A stretch of 27,870 nucleotides of DNA from JANMMJ01 sp964543235 (GTDB taxonomy: Bacteria > Pseudomonadota > Alphaproteobacteria > Rhizobiales > Aestuariivirgaceae): NCBI GenBank assembly GCA_964543235.1, contig CAZIXE010000044.1, forward strand, positions 1-27,870. The letters run 5' to 3'. Made by a program: the position numbers and the translations under genes. Below are positions 17,438-26,321 of the stretch, in pieces. The notes under the pieces were generated by a model that had not been told where the DNA came from, did not search any database, and saw only the letters and a program-made list of their open reading frames with translations. The first letter of the stretch is position 1. Each line of letters starts with the position of its first letter.

Positions 17438-17728
17438 ATGGGAATGCCGGCTGCACGCATCACCGACTTTCATGCCTGTCCAATGGTAACAGTGCTGGTT
17501 CCGCACGTTGGCGGGCCGATCGTGATGGGATCACCCAATGTCTTGACGGGAGCACTTCCGCAGGCGCGGGTAGGCGACACCTGTATCTGCACTGGTCCGC
17601 CCGATGTCATTGTGCTCGGTTCTTTCACGGTTCTGGTAAACGGCCGGCCGGCGGCCCGGGTCGGCGATCTGACCTCCCATGGTGGAACCATCGTCGCGGG
17701 CATGCCGAATGTGCTGATCGGCGGTTGA
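17438..17728 (+). CDS. PAAR-domain T6SS spike tip protein
   Basis: PAAR proteins form the sharp cone on the VgrG spike and can carry effectors. The 96-aa product has three PAAR-like repeats: PAARITD (4-10), PQARVGD (41-47) and PAARVGD (71-77). Candidate zinc ligands are His12, Cys49 or Cys51 and His81, and glycine-rich turns such as GGPIVMGSPNVL and GGTIVAGMPNVLIGG fit the beta-cone. There is no C-terminal toxin extension, so any cargo must bind non-covalently or ride elsewhere. I chose the ATG at 17438 because the family starts at the first PAAR motif. An ATG at 17354 would add 28 residues and none of the starts has a clear ribosome site. It converges on ppkA with 55 bases between. Confidence 0.9.
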   Translation: MGMPAARITDFHACPMVTVLVPHVGGPIVMGSPNVLTGALPQARVGDTCICTGPPDVIVLGSFTVLVNGRPAARVGDLTSHGGTIVAGMPNVLIGG

Positions 17729-17783
17729 ATAGGTGGCTCCCGAGTGGCGCCATTTACGTGGTCCTGAGAGCTTTCAGTTAAGA

Positions 17784-19778
17784 TCAGAATTTGAAATAAG
17801 CGATCGCCGAAGAAACATCGGAGGTCTTCGCTATCTCCTTGACAAGCTCGGGGAAGGCGTCGGCCGCGTCGTAGATGTTCTGTGAGGAAATACTAAAGAG
17901 ATTACGTGGCGAGGCCAGGGCGACAAGCAGGACGGGATGCTGGTCGCGGTCATTTGCTCCGACACCGCCGGTCGCAGGCCGTTCGAGGGGCAGCCGCACC
18001 TTCAATTCATCGCCCTCAAAGCTCAGGCATCTGGCGCACATGCGGTTAATATTCTGAACACCTCCATCATCCGTGACGAGAAGCACATTGACTGATCTGT
18101 TGCCAGCGGCGAGGACGCTGGCTGCGACTGTCATCCTGGCCTGCCCCGAATCAGCGCCTGACGCATCGATGACGATGCTGAGCGGCGGTGCCCCAGGAGA
18201 GCTGAGTTTCGCAGCACTCTCGATCGCTGGACACTGCGGGTCAGCCACGAGATGGGTCTCGATGACCGCCGAGGCTCCGGACTCTTTTTCAAGAGCGGCG
18301 CGGAGGGCTTCGATGGCAGCACCGTCATTGGCAAAGGCGGCGAGAGTGGGTTTGGAGGCTAGCGGCATTGCCACAGCATGAAAGCAGGAGCCGGCGTTAT
18401 AGTTGCGGAGGAACCCGGGGAGGTCAAACTCCGATGGTGCAGGTAGAGCCTGTTCCGGGATGTTCGGCTGCGGCTCGACCGTTGGTGCGACGACAGCAGT
18501 TTGGGTCTCAGTCTGCTTAGGCTGTATTGCCGGCTCGGCAGGCTGTGGTGGCTCTGGCTCCTCCGCCTGCCGCGACTCCGGCGGGTGTTCTACCGGCTGT
18601 TCTGCCGGCGGCAAGGGTGTTTCGTCGACGCTAGCTTTAGGTACCGGAGGCGCGGTAAGAAGGTCGGCCTGCTCGCCGGGGTAATTGAGTTGTACATAGT
18701 ACCATCCGCCCAGAGCCCCGAGGGCGATGACTGATACGAGCGCGATAGCGGCAGCGACCAAGCCGGGCGATGATCGTGGCGTTTCGGGCGGCGCCCGAGA
18801 TAGCAGCGGCTCTGGTGGCTGTGGCTCTGGCGCCGGATGCTCCGGTTCAATTGCCACCGCCTTGTCAGCCCCCCTGCGGGGCCGCTTGATGACCGTGGCA
18901 TCCTGCGGCTGGATGGGCGCTGCGGGGGCCGGCGGTTTCCAGTCCCTGACTTCCGCCATGCTATGCGGCCGCGCCTGCGGATCGGGCTGCAGCATATGCT
19001 CAAGAAGTGTCCGGAATCGCGGCGAGACATCCGTGAGATCCGGTACGCCTCTTCGCTTCTCGATGACCTCAACCTGGGTGCCGCTCATGTCGATCGGGCT
19101 GCCGCGGAGTGCGGCCGCAAGGACCAGCGCGAGGCTGTAGATGTCCGATTGCGGCGTCACCTCGCCACCGAACAGGCCGAGCTGTTCCGGCGAGACATAG
19201 TTGTATTTGCCCGCAAAGCTGCCGCCGAGCAGGGTCGCACCGCCGACCCCTGCCGACCGCGCGATGCCAAAATCAATGATCTTAGCGGACTGAACAACGC
19301 CGCCAGGCAGGATAACGTTATCGGGCGACATGTCCCGGTGAATGACGCCGGCTTCGTGCGCCTTCTGCAGGCCATCGGCCAAGCGCACTTGCAGGGAGGC
19401 CACCTCATCCTCGGTCAATGGTCCCGACCGGATGCGTTCGGCTAGCGAGGGGCCGTCGACAAATTCCATGGCCAGGTAGGGGCGACCCAGCGTGCGATCG
19501 ATCGAGAACACGTAATAGCGAACGATCGCGTCGTGGGCGAGGTGGTTCAGGATGCGCGCTTCCTTGCGGAACAATTCGAGGATCATCTCATCGCGAGCAA
19601 ATTCCGGTAGGACAATCTTGATCGCGACGGGATCGCCGGTCTGTATGTTGTGGCCGCGGAAGACCTCGCCCATGCCGCCGACGCCGATCAGAGAATCCAC
19701 CATGTAGGTCTGATTGAGCTCGGTGCCGATACGGACAGCGCCTTCGACGATGGTGCGGGTGTTTGGCTTGTCGGTCAC
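17784..19778 (-). CDS. ppkA: T6SS-associated transmembrane serine/threonine protein kinase PpkA
   Basis: This eukaryotic-type kinase probably phosphorylates T6SS components to switch on secretion. The 664-aa product has a kinase domain (about 25-275) with GVGGMGEVF, catalytic Lys54 in VAIKIV, HRDMSPDNV (Asp149) and DFG (169-171), all intact. A juxtamembrane linker contains DATVIKRP with Thr295. One membrane segment (about 338-361) and a proline- and glutamate-rich spacer (about 377-447) lead to a periplasmic domain (about 450-664) with four cysteines (465, 516, 581, 584). The gene starts with GTG in a GTGA overlap with the pppA stop, so translation is coupled. It is the last gene of the leftward operon. 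The periplasmic domain is probably a sensor whose signal is unknown. Confidence 0.94.
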   Translation of the reverse strand: MTDKPNTRTIVEGAVRIGTELNQTYMVDSLIGVGGMGEVFRGHNIQTGDPVAIKIVLPEFARDEMILELFRKEARILNHLAHDAIVRYYVFSIDRTLGRPYLAMEFVDGPSLAERIRSGPLTEDEVASLQVRLADGLQKAHEAGVIHRDMSPDNVILPGGVVQSAKIIDFGIARSAGVGGATLLGGSFAGKYNYVSPEQLGLFGGEVTPQSDIYSLALVLAAALRGSPIDMSGTQVEVIEKRRGVPDLTDVSPRFRTLLEHMLQPDPQARPHSMAEVRDWKPPAPAAPIQPQDATVIKRPRRGADKAVAIEPEHPAPEPQPPEPLLSRAPPETPRSSPGLVAAAIALVSVIALGALGGWYYVQLNYPGEQADLLTAPPVPKASVDETPLPPAEQPVEHPPESRQAEEPEPPQPAEPAIQPKQTETQTAVVAPTVEPQPNIPEQALPAPSEFDLPGFLRNYNAGSCFHAVAMPLASKPTLAAFANDGAAIEALRAALEKESGASAVIETHLVADPQCPAIESAAKLSSPGAPPLSIVIDASGADSGQARMTVAASVLAAGNRSVNVLLVTDDGGVQNINRMCARCLSFEGDELKVRLPLERPATGGVGANDRDQHPVLLVALASPRNLFSISSQNIYDAADAFPELVKEIAKTSDVSSAIAYFKF

Positions 19779-20560
19779 GGCTGTTTCACGTGGCGGTCTG
19801 GCTCGAAGTGGTGCAAGATCGTGGTCTTCTCGTCCCGCCTGACGCTCACGACTATCACTGTCACATTATCTTTCCCGCCACGATCGAGGGCGAGGTGAAG
19901 CAGCGCGTTGCTGGCTTCTTGGGCCGGCATGGCCAGTACAGTCTGGAGGATCTCATTGTCGTCGACATGTCCGGTCAGGCCGTCGCTGCAGATCACGAAT
20001 GCATCACCATCCTGCAACTGACCCTGAACGATCTCAAGCCCGGGGTCATCGTCAACACCCAAAGCACGGGTGATGACGTTGCGGCGTGGCCATGATCTTG
20101 CCTCCGATGGTTTCAACACGCCGCTGTCGACAAGTTCCTGCACCTCGGTGTGGTCCCTCGAGACCTGACGGATCGATCCGCTGCGTACCAGGTAAATGCG
20201 GCTGTCACCGGCCCAGACGCAGGCGAACTGCCGGCCGAACACCAAGAGCGCCGCTACCGTCGATCCGATGAAGTCGCTCCCGTCGCTCCGGCTCATGCGG
20301 ATGAGCTGGCTGTTGGCGCGCGCAATCCGGTCGTTGAACCGCGAGAGCAGGTCAGGCGCAGAGGCCGGCCGACCGACCGACTTCGCCTCCTCGACAATGA
20401 TTGTGCTGGCCAGCTTGCCGTCCTGATGTCCCCCCATGCCGTCCGCGACCAGCCAGATGCCAAACTCCTCGTTGGTGAAAAGGTTGTCTTCATTCACCGT
20501 CCGCACACAACCGACATGAGTGACGGCGCCGGTCTCGAAGTGGAGTGGGGGGCCGGTCAT
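19775..20560 (-). CDS. pppA: PP2C-type protein phosphatase PppA
   Basis: PppA reverses threonine phosphorylation by PpkA and returns the T6SS to rest. The 261-aa protein shows the PP2C metal-binding motifs in order: RTVNEDN (about 20-26), VADGMGGH (about 38-45), an SDGLTGHVDDNEI segment in the C-terminal third, and KDNVTVIVV near the end. The aspartates for the two-metal centre appear present. No membrane segment is seen, so it acts in the cytoplasm. Its start overlaps the tagF stop (ATGA) and its stop overlaps the ppkA start (GTGA), so tagF, pppA and ppkA form a tightly coupled regulatory unit. In Agrobacterium TagF and PppA are, as I recall, fused; here they are separate. Confidence 0.95.
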   Translation of the reverse strand: MTGPPLHFETGAVTHVGCVRTVNEDNLFTNEEFGIWLVADGMGGHQDGKLASTIIVEEAKSVGRPASAPDLLSRFNDRIARANSQLIRMSRSDGSDFIGSTVAALLVFGRQFACVWAGDSRIYLVRSGSIRQVSRDHTEVQELVDSGVLKPSEARSWPRRNVITRALGVDDDPGLEIVQGQLQDGDAFVICSDGLTGHVDDNEILQTVLAMPAQEASNALLHLALDRGGKDNVTVIVVSVRRDEKTTILHHFEPDRHVKQP

Positions 20561-21234
20561 GGCGCAATAACCCCGTCGAACCGGCCGGTAAGAAAGCTAG
20601 TGAACAGCGATGGGTTCGGCATCCCATGACGCACGCAGATCTGGGGAGGACGATCTCGCCCGCCCATGGTCCACCAGTAGCTGCGCCGGCCATGGAGAGT
20701 ACTGTGGTCTTCGGCCTCAAGTTGGCGGAACAGCGCGCCGATATCGCCATTCCAGGCAGTATGCACCGGCTGCTCAAGGAAGGAGGTAGCTGGTCCTGCA
20801 TGCGGGGACGTCTCGGGGAAGGGCAGATTCGCCAGCAGATTGCCTGGTTCATCGGGAAGCTGATCCTCGAGGAGATCGAGCAAGAACTGCTCCACAGATT
20901 GCAACCAGCTGTCCAGAGCCGGACTCGGCGGCGGGTTGATCCTCGAACCTGCCGGAGCGCCGGCGCAGATGCTCAGCGGAAAGTAGCGCCCGATCTTGTC
21001 AACAGACGGCATCAGCACGCCGGCGGTTGTGGATCCGGCGATGTCGCTGCCCAACCAGAACCGCCATAATGGCGCATTGAGAAACGCGGCCTGCCAATTC
21101 TCCACCAGTGCTTCGCGGCTCACGGCAATCGCTGTTTGTAGCCAGCCCTCCCACAGATCGAGAAAGGGCCGCTCCATCTGGTAGGAGACAAAATCCCGCT
21201 TGGACGGAAGCTTGCCGAACAGGCCGCAGTGCAT
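20557..21234 (-). CDS. tagF: T6SS post-translational repressor TagF (ImpM family)
   Basis: TagF (ImpM/SciT) holds the T6SS off after translation in Pseudomonas and Agrobacterium, acting with Fha and other parts. The 225-aa protein opens with the family signature CGLFGKLPSKRDFV, then WEGWLQTAI and LMPSVDKIGRYFPLSI, and ends with a region containing SYWWTMGG, typical of the family. AGGA eight bases before the ATG overlaps the tssM stop codon region, and the nine-base gap after tssM implies coupled translation. No Fha gene is seen in the window, so its usual partner would have to be encoded elsewhere. Confidence 0.94.
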   Translation of the reverse strand: MHCGLFGKLPSKRDFVSYQMERPFLDLWEGWLQTAIAVSREALVENWQAAFLNAPLWRFWLGSDIAGSTTAGVLMPSVDKIGRYFPLSICAGAPAGSRINPPPSPALDSWLQSVEQFLLDLLEDQLPDEPGNLLANLPFPETSPHAGPATSFLEQPVHTAWNGDIGALFRQLEAEDHSTLHGRRSYWWTMGGRDRPPQICVRHGMPNPSLFTSFLTGRFDGVIAP

Positions 21235-21243
21235 GCCGCAATC

Positions 21244-24200
21244 CTAGAGTTCGGTCGGGCAGCTGAACTTCAGCTGCGGAATGAGAAGGAAGGGATTGTC
21301 GAGCGTATCGAAGGTCAGCTGATAACTGACTTCGCGTCCGCCAATCACGAACCTGACAATGGTGCGGTTGCCCGATTGCCTGATGCTGCCTTCGTTCAAC
21401 AGCCGATGCAGCGCCCATGGTCCGGTGAAGGAGAGGCTCGAGGAACTTCCGGCGACCTCCGGCAGCGAGACGGAGGCGGTGCCGTCGGGAGAGTTCCCCG
21501 GCCATTCGAAGTCACCTCGGGATTCCACGCCGAATGGGCTTTCCAGCTTGACACCATTAACCTCGAAGGTGGCCGAGGGCGCCTGCTGGCTCAACGAGAC
21601 CATGGCGAGCGCAAAGCGCACATTGGGGGCACTACCCTGACCGGTAAAGAAGGCATCCCTGATACGCGCGGCATTCTGGAACTGCTGCAGGGTGGCCGCC
21701 GACAGTTCCTGGCCAAGCTTCGTGTTCTTCTTCCACTCCCAGGACTTGCCGGAGGTGTCGACAAGGCCAGTCAGATTCTCGTTGAAGAACTGGTCGAAAA
21801 CACCGTTCGGGCCAAACAGCCTGCTGAATTCGGCAAGCGGAACATCGCGCTTGCTCTTCGCCGTGAAGGGATAGCGGCTGCCAATGACATCGAGGCACTT
21901 GCGGGTGACTTGTTCTGCCATGCGGCCCTTGAGGTTGGCAACGCGCTCGCCGACGATCTTGGCTTCAAACTCGGTCAGTGCCGTCTTTACGAGATCGTTG
22001 AAGGGGGCTTCGAGGCGGGAAGCATTCGAGTTCAGTGCACCAAGGAACTTGAGCGTATTCTGCCGGGCCTGTGCGGCCTGCTCAAAGTTCTGCTCTTCGA
22101 CAAGGCTCTGATGCAGGCCCTTGAGATTCTCGATGAGAATGTCGATCTGGGTCTTGTCGCCCTTGGATGATGTCAGTTCGTGGTAGCGGCGGAAACGCTC
22201 CTGGATCCTGGCACCGGGGGCCAGGGCGGGCTGTACCTCGCCGCCCCGGCCGGTTGCTTTTGTCGCGGCCTCAAGGCCGATGGCGGCCATGTTGCCGAGC
22301 CTTCCACCGACGACCTTCAAGGCATCCTGCGCGGCCTTGGTATCAATTTCGGCCGCCTGCGCTTGACGCGGCTCGGTCAGGCGGGTTTCAGCGGCGATCG
22401 ACTCGATGACCGCCTTGATCGGCGAAGTTTCGCCGCCGGCAATCTGCAAGGCAGGAAAATCCGGTGATCCCGTGGTCAGGCTCTTCATCTTGATCCGATT
22501 GAGCGCGGTAGACCAGGCTGTCAGGAATTCCTGATCATAGAGCTGCAGGAGATCGGGGCCCAGCTGTGTGAGCTGGCGGTCCACTGTGCCCTTCTGGGCG
22601 CCATCGCCAAGCAACCAGCGCTCCTTGTTGAGGAGATCGATGACCGCCTGCATGCGTTCAAGGAACTGTTTATAGAACCCGTCATAAGTGAAGATCGACG
22701 GCACCCTCACGGCGTCGATGGGCGCACCATCCGCAGTCTCGAATATAGCCGCAGCATCAGGGCCTGCAGCAACCGCCAAACTCCAGTCCTTGACCTCGCC
22801 GCTGCGGGAGGTTGACTTCAGCAGCGCGAGCGCGCGCTCGGCCAGTGACATGCGCAGCAGCGCAGCCTGGGTGGCTTTAACGAGTTCGCCGTTCAGCGCA
22901 ATGATCTGGTGGGTGCCAGGGTTCAGCGCCAGCATAGCCCGCAAATGCGCAAGAAGCTGCTGGCGGACCAGCCGGTTTGGTTCACCCGGATAGAGCGTCT
23001 CCCAGTCGGCCTGCATCCAGCCTTCGATGAGCGAGGAGTCGACCGGGATGCTGGGATCTCCACCCAGCATGAGGTAGACCTTCAGCGGCTCATAAAGCAG
23101 GCCGGGGTCGTTCTGCAGGCCGGCCAGTCTTTTCTCCAGATGAAGGACGAGGCGTGATCGCAGTAGCCGGTCGAGCCCATCGCGATAGGCGGCGGTCGTT
23201 GAGGTCCGCAAGCGTTCATGCTGGCCGAGGCCCAGCGTTTCCATAACCGGCGGGTCAATCGATGCGGTGTCATATCCGGCAGGCAGAGAGCGCAGGGCAT
23301 TGAGAGGGCCGAGGATCCTGAGAAAATCCGAATCGCGGATCGGATCCTCAGCAATCAGTGCCTGCGTGTCATCTTTGTAACGCTGGGCGGCCTCGGCTGT
23401 GTTACCAACCAAGTTTGCGTTGGCGCCGTAGCTTACCCACCAAGCCGCGAGACTGCCGACGGTAACGAGCACCACGGCCGCATAGGCTGCTATGCGCGTC
23501 AGGCGTGCGCGGCGTACCGCCTGTGCATTGGTCGTGACCCAGCCGGCTTCGCCGAGGATGACCTTGGTTATCAGGTCTCCAAGGAAGAAGCTCTTTTCCC
23601 GGCCGGAATAAGCCGGCGATGGGCCGGAACGCATTCCAAAGGCACTGCTCATGCTGCCAAGGACCCGGTCTATGGGCGTACCTTCCTGTGTTCCGGAGGT
23701 GAAGTAGAAACCGCGCAAGGAGGCGTTCTGCTGATAACGCGTCGGCTCGAAAATCTCGGTCAGGAAGGACACGACCGCGGGCTTGATTGCCGCAAGCTGA
23801 GAAGGCAGTCCAAACAGTCTGACCCGGGCAATCGGATCTGCCTCGTCCTGCAGGCGGTCAGGTACTTCCGCGAGCAGCCGCTCGACGAGAAGATCGAACT
23901 CGGGACCAACTTCGCCAACCTTGTTCTGCTTCTTGTCAGAGGTCTGGAATGTTGCGCCCCAGACATGCTTGCGGCGTGTCTCGTCGAGATTGCCGAAATA
24001 CTCGACAAAGCCGGCGATCAGATCCGATTTGGTGAAGAGCACATAGACGGGAAAGTCGATCTTAAGGCGGTCGTGCAGTTCGGCGAGGCGCCGGCGGATG
24101 GCGGTCGCGTGCGCAGCCAGTTCAGCCTGGTCGCCACTGAGCAACCCGTCAACGCCGATGGCCACCATGACGCCGTTGATCGGTTGCCGGGGCCGGTTGC

Positions 24201-24789
24201 GGCCCAGCATGTCGAGAAACGAAAGCCAGCTCTTGCGATCAACCTCCGTGTTGGAATCCTGGGTCGTGTAGCGGCCGGCGGTGTCGATGAAAACGGCATC
24301 CTCGGTGAACCACCAATCGCAGTAACGGGTACCACCCGTCCCGGCCACCGGAGCTTTGCCGGATTGTCCAAGTAAGGGAAATTTCAATCCGGAATTAAGC
24401 AGCGCGGTGGTCTTGCCGACGCCTGGCGGGCCGATGATGATGTACCATGGCAGTTCGTAGAGGAAGTTGCCCTTCGATCTGGAAGATGATTTCAGCGTCT
24501 GAATCGCATCATTCATCTTCTCGGCGATGATGACACGATCGGACGACTGCTCTTCCTCTTCGAGCAGGGAAGCCTCGATAGCCTTTTCGGCCTGGGTCTG
24601 TCGATAGTAACGCAGCCCATGATACGCAAAGAATACCGCGAGGATCAGAAAGATCAGGAAGAGTCTGAGCCAGAGGTTCTCGAAAGGTGCAACGCCGGCA
24701 AAGGCGATGAGTGGGAAGACGAACCAGACAAGCACACATAGAATAATGATGCCCACCAGCCCGGCCAGAAAGACGAGCCACCGTTTCAT
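21244..24789 (-). CDS. tssM: T6SS inner-membrane ATP-binding protein TssM (IcmF/VasK)
   Basis: TssM spans the inner membrane and periplasm and forms the core of the membrane complex with TssL. The 1181-aa product has two N-terminal membrane segments (about 4-32 and 41-58) and a cytoplasmic NTPase domain with Walker A GPPGVGKT (120-127), Walker B-like AVFIDTAGRY (about 165-174) and FTKSDL (252-257). A third membrane segment lies at about 433-453, followed by a large periplasmic region. The Walker A motif is intact, unlike in some TssM proteins. GAGG lies about nine bases before the ATG. In many systems the C-terminal periplasmic domain contacts the lipoprotein TssJ, which is not encoded here. 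Confidence 0.97.
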   Translation of the reverse strand: MKRWLVFLAGLVGIIILCVLVWFVFPLIAFAGVAPFENLWLRLFLIFLILAVFFAYHGLRYYRQTQAEKAIEASLLEEEEQSSDRVIIAEKMNDAIQTLKSSSRSKGNFLYELPWYIIIGPPGVGKTTALLNSGLKFPLLGQSGKAPVAGTGGTRYCDWWFTEDAVFIDTAGRYTTQDSNTEVDRKSWLSFLDMLGRNRPRQPINGVMVAIGVDGLLSGDQAELAAHATAIRRRLAELHDRLKIDFPVYVLFTKSDLIAGFVEYFGNLDETRRKHVWGATFQTSDKKQNKVGEVGPEFDLLVERLLAEVPDRLQDEADPIARVRLFGLPSQLAAIKPAVVSFLTEIFEPTRYQQNASLRGFYFTSGTQEGTPIDRVLGSMSSAFGMRSGPSPAYSGREKSFFLGDLITKVILGEAGWVTTNAQAVRRARLTRIAAYAAVVLVTVGSLAAWWVSYGANANLVGNTAEAAQRYKDDTQALIAEDPIRDSDFLRILGPLNALRSLPAGYDTASIDPPVMETLGLGQHERLRTSTTAAYRDGLDRLLRSRLVLHLEKRLAGLQNDPGLLYEPLKVYLMLGGDPSIPVDSSLIEGWMQADWETLYPGEPNRLVRQQLLAHLRAMLALNPGTHQIIALNGELVKATQAALLRMSLAERALALLKSTSRSGEVKDWSLAVAAGPDAAAIFETADGAPIDAVRVPSIFTYDGFYKQFLERMQAVIDLLNKERWLLGDGAQKGTVDRQLTQLGPDLLQLYDQEFLTAWSTALNRIKMKSLTTGSPDFPALQIAGGETSPIKAVIESIAAETRLTEPRQAQAAEIDTKAAQDALKVVGGRLGNMAAIGLEAATKATGRGGEVQPALAPGARIQERFRRYHELTSSKGDKTQIDILIENLKGLHQSLVEEQNFEQAAQARQNTLKFLGALNSNASRLEAPFNDLVKTALTEFEAKIVGERVANLKGRMAEQVTRKCLDVIGSRYPFTAKSKRDVPLAEFSRLFGPNGVFDQFFNENLTGLVDTSGKSWEWKKNTKLGQELSAATLQQFQNAARIRDAFFTGQGSAPNVRFALAMVSLSQQAPSATFEVNGVKLESPFGVESRGDFEWPGNSPDGTASVSLPEVAGSSSSLSFTGPWALHRLLNEGSIRQSGNRTIVRFVIGGREVSYQLTFDTLDNPFLLIPQLKFSCPTEL

Positions 24790-24821
24790 GATCTATGCCT
24801 CAACTCTTTCGCAGCGCTCGC

Positions 24822-26309
24822 TCACAGATCGTCCCTCGGGATGAAGATTTCGACGCGGCGATTCTTTGCCCGGGCCTCCGGCGTGTTGGCAGTATCAATG
24901 GGTGCGGTCTCGGCCAGCCCGCTGATTTCCAGCCGCTTCGGATCGGCCAATCCCGGGAGCAGCAAGACCGCCACCGACTGCGCCCGCTTCTCCGAAAGAT
25001 CCTGATTGTCCTTGAACTTGACGGTCGACCGCAAGGGCGTGTCATCGGTATGCCCGACCACACGAATGCTGCCCTTTTCACTATTGAGAGCCTTGGCGAT
25101 CCTGCCGATCGACGGGACAAAGCCGGCGCTCACTTCCGCGCTGCCTTTGTCGAACACCACGTCATTGAGGAGGCGGATGACGATATCCTTGCCTGCATAG
25201 TCGGCGGCAAGGCGGCGGGCTGCGATGTCATCGGCGAGGGCCTTGCGGATGCGCTCGAGCTGGGTTGTCTGCGGGACGACGACCGGTTCCATCGGCTTGA
25301 AGTTCACGCGGGCAAGATTAATTTCGCCCGGCGGATGCAGCAGCGCGAGCTGTGCGGCTGTGTCCTCGGAATAGCCGCCGAGCAGCCAGCGGAAAACCAT
25401 GAAGGACAAGAGCAGGAGGCCGGCGGCGGAACAGGCGATGGCCCAGACCGGCACCGGCTGCCGAATGTGTTCGGGTGGCAATTCCTGGCCGCGCCAATGG
25501 GGAGAAATGTCTTCACTGGTACGTGCCTTCAAGCCGCGAAGAGTTTCATAGAGGTCGCGCCTGATCTGTTGCAGCGGGACGTCACCACCGGCCACACGGT
25601 ACTTGCCTTCAAAACCAAGGCAGAGGCAGGCGTGCATCAAGGAAAGAACATCAAAGTTGAGTTTGGGATTGCTGCGCAGACGCACGAGCTCGTCAAAAAA
25701 ACCAACACCGCTATCCCGCACCTGAAAGTAGCGGCTCAGCATGCTGTACTGCGTCCAGATCTGTTTGTCCGTGCTCGGCAGATTCTGGACAATGTCGTCG
25801 GCGGTGGCGCAGATCACGTATTTGGCCAGCCTGACCTGCTGCTCATCGAAGCCTTTGGCGTGAAGCGTCGCCTCGAGACTGTCGATCCCACTCACGACTG
25901 CATCCATGAGAGGTGCCACCTGCGGCAGCTGCCTGGCGATCCGGACATTGGAAAGCAGGAGCAGGATGGGGCGCGCCGCATCCAGAATCGGATTGGGGCC
26001 CTGCTCGACGGAGTGCGAATTGAGTTCCGGCACTGCGACGCTGGCCGGTCGCGACGCCGGTGTCTGGGCAGGGACCGGCCGCGCTGGATAGGATCCCTGA
26101 GGCGGCGGCGATGCGGGCGGCCGGGGCATTGGCCGCGGCACCTCCCGCTGCCCGCCCCACATGTCTGCACCCGGTTGGCCGGAACGGGGGGGCACGGCGG
26201 CCGGCGAGGGCGCCGACGCATCACGCCGTCCTCCGGGATTCGGCTTGATGACGGTTCGCTCCCCCGGCGCGAAAGGATCGTAGGGAGGTTTGCCGCTACC
26301 GTTTGCCAT
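24822..26309 (-). CDS. tssL: T6SS inner-membrane protein TssL with OmpA-like peptidoglycan-binding domain
   Basis: TssL (DotU/IcmH) links TssM to the baseplate. The 495-aa product has a cytoplasmic N-terminus with PGERTVIKPNPGG (Thr19), a proline-rich spacer (about 35-95), the DotU domain (about 105-280), one membrane helix (about 287-309) and a periplasmic OmpA-family domain (about 375-490) with VVGHTDDTPL, LSEKRAQSV and AKNRRVEIFI. The OmpA-like domain should bind peptidoglycan and may anchor the complex to the cell wall. The N-terminal threonine matches the position that PpkA phosphorylates in Agrobacterium TssL (Thr14 there, from memory of the literature). It sits 12 bases after tssK. Confidence 0.96.
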   Translation of the reverse strand: MANGSGKPPYDPFAPGERTVIKPNPGGRRDASAPSPAAVPPRSGQPGADMWGGQREVPRPMPRPPASPPPQGSYPARPVPAQTPASRPASVAVPELNSHSVEQGPNPILDAARPILLLLSNVRIARQLPQVAPLMDAVVSGIDSLEATLHAKGFDEQQVRLAKYVICATADDIVQNLPSTDKQIWTQYSMLSRYFQVRDSGVGFFDELVRLRSNPKLNFDVLSLMHACLCLGFEGKYRVAGGDVPLQQIRRDLYETLRGLKARTSEDISPHWRGQELPPEHIRQPVPVWAIACSAAGLLLLSFMVFRWLLGGYSEDTAAQLALLHPPGEINLARVNFKPMEPVVVPQTTQLERIRKALADDIAARRLAADYAGKDIVIRLLNDVVFDKGSAEVSAGFVPSIGRIAKALNSEKGSIRVVGHTDDTPLRSTVKFKDNQDLSEKRAQSVAVLLLPGLADPKRLEISGLAETAPIDTANTPEARAKNRRVEIFIPRDDL

Positions 26310-26321
26310 CTGTTTCGGGGC

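Noticed and set aside
15425..17506. A 693-codon open frame on the minus strand across the accessory genes
   Set aside because: It is antisense to several plus-strand genes with good ribosome sites and motifs, its translation has no recognisable domain and is rich in His, Arg and Gly, and long antisense frames are common in high-GC DNA.
17729..17783. Possible bidirectional terminator between the convergent PAAR and ppkA genes
   Set aside because: I see only a very short GC palindrome and no convincing stem with a T-run on either strand.
23218..24375. A 385-codon plus-strand open frame opposite tssM
   Set aside because: It is antisense to the TssM NTPase and membrane region and shows no family features.
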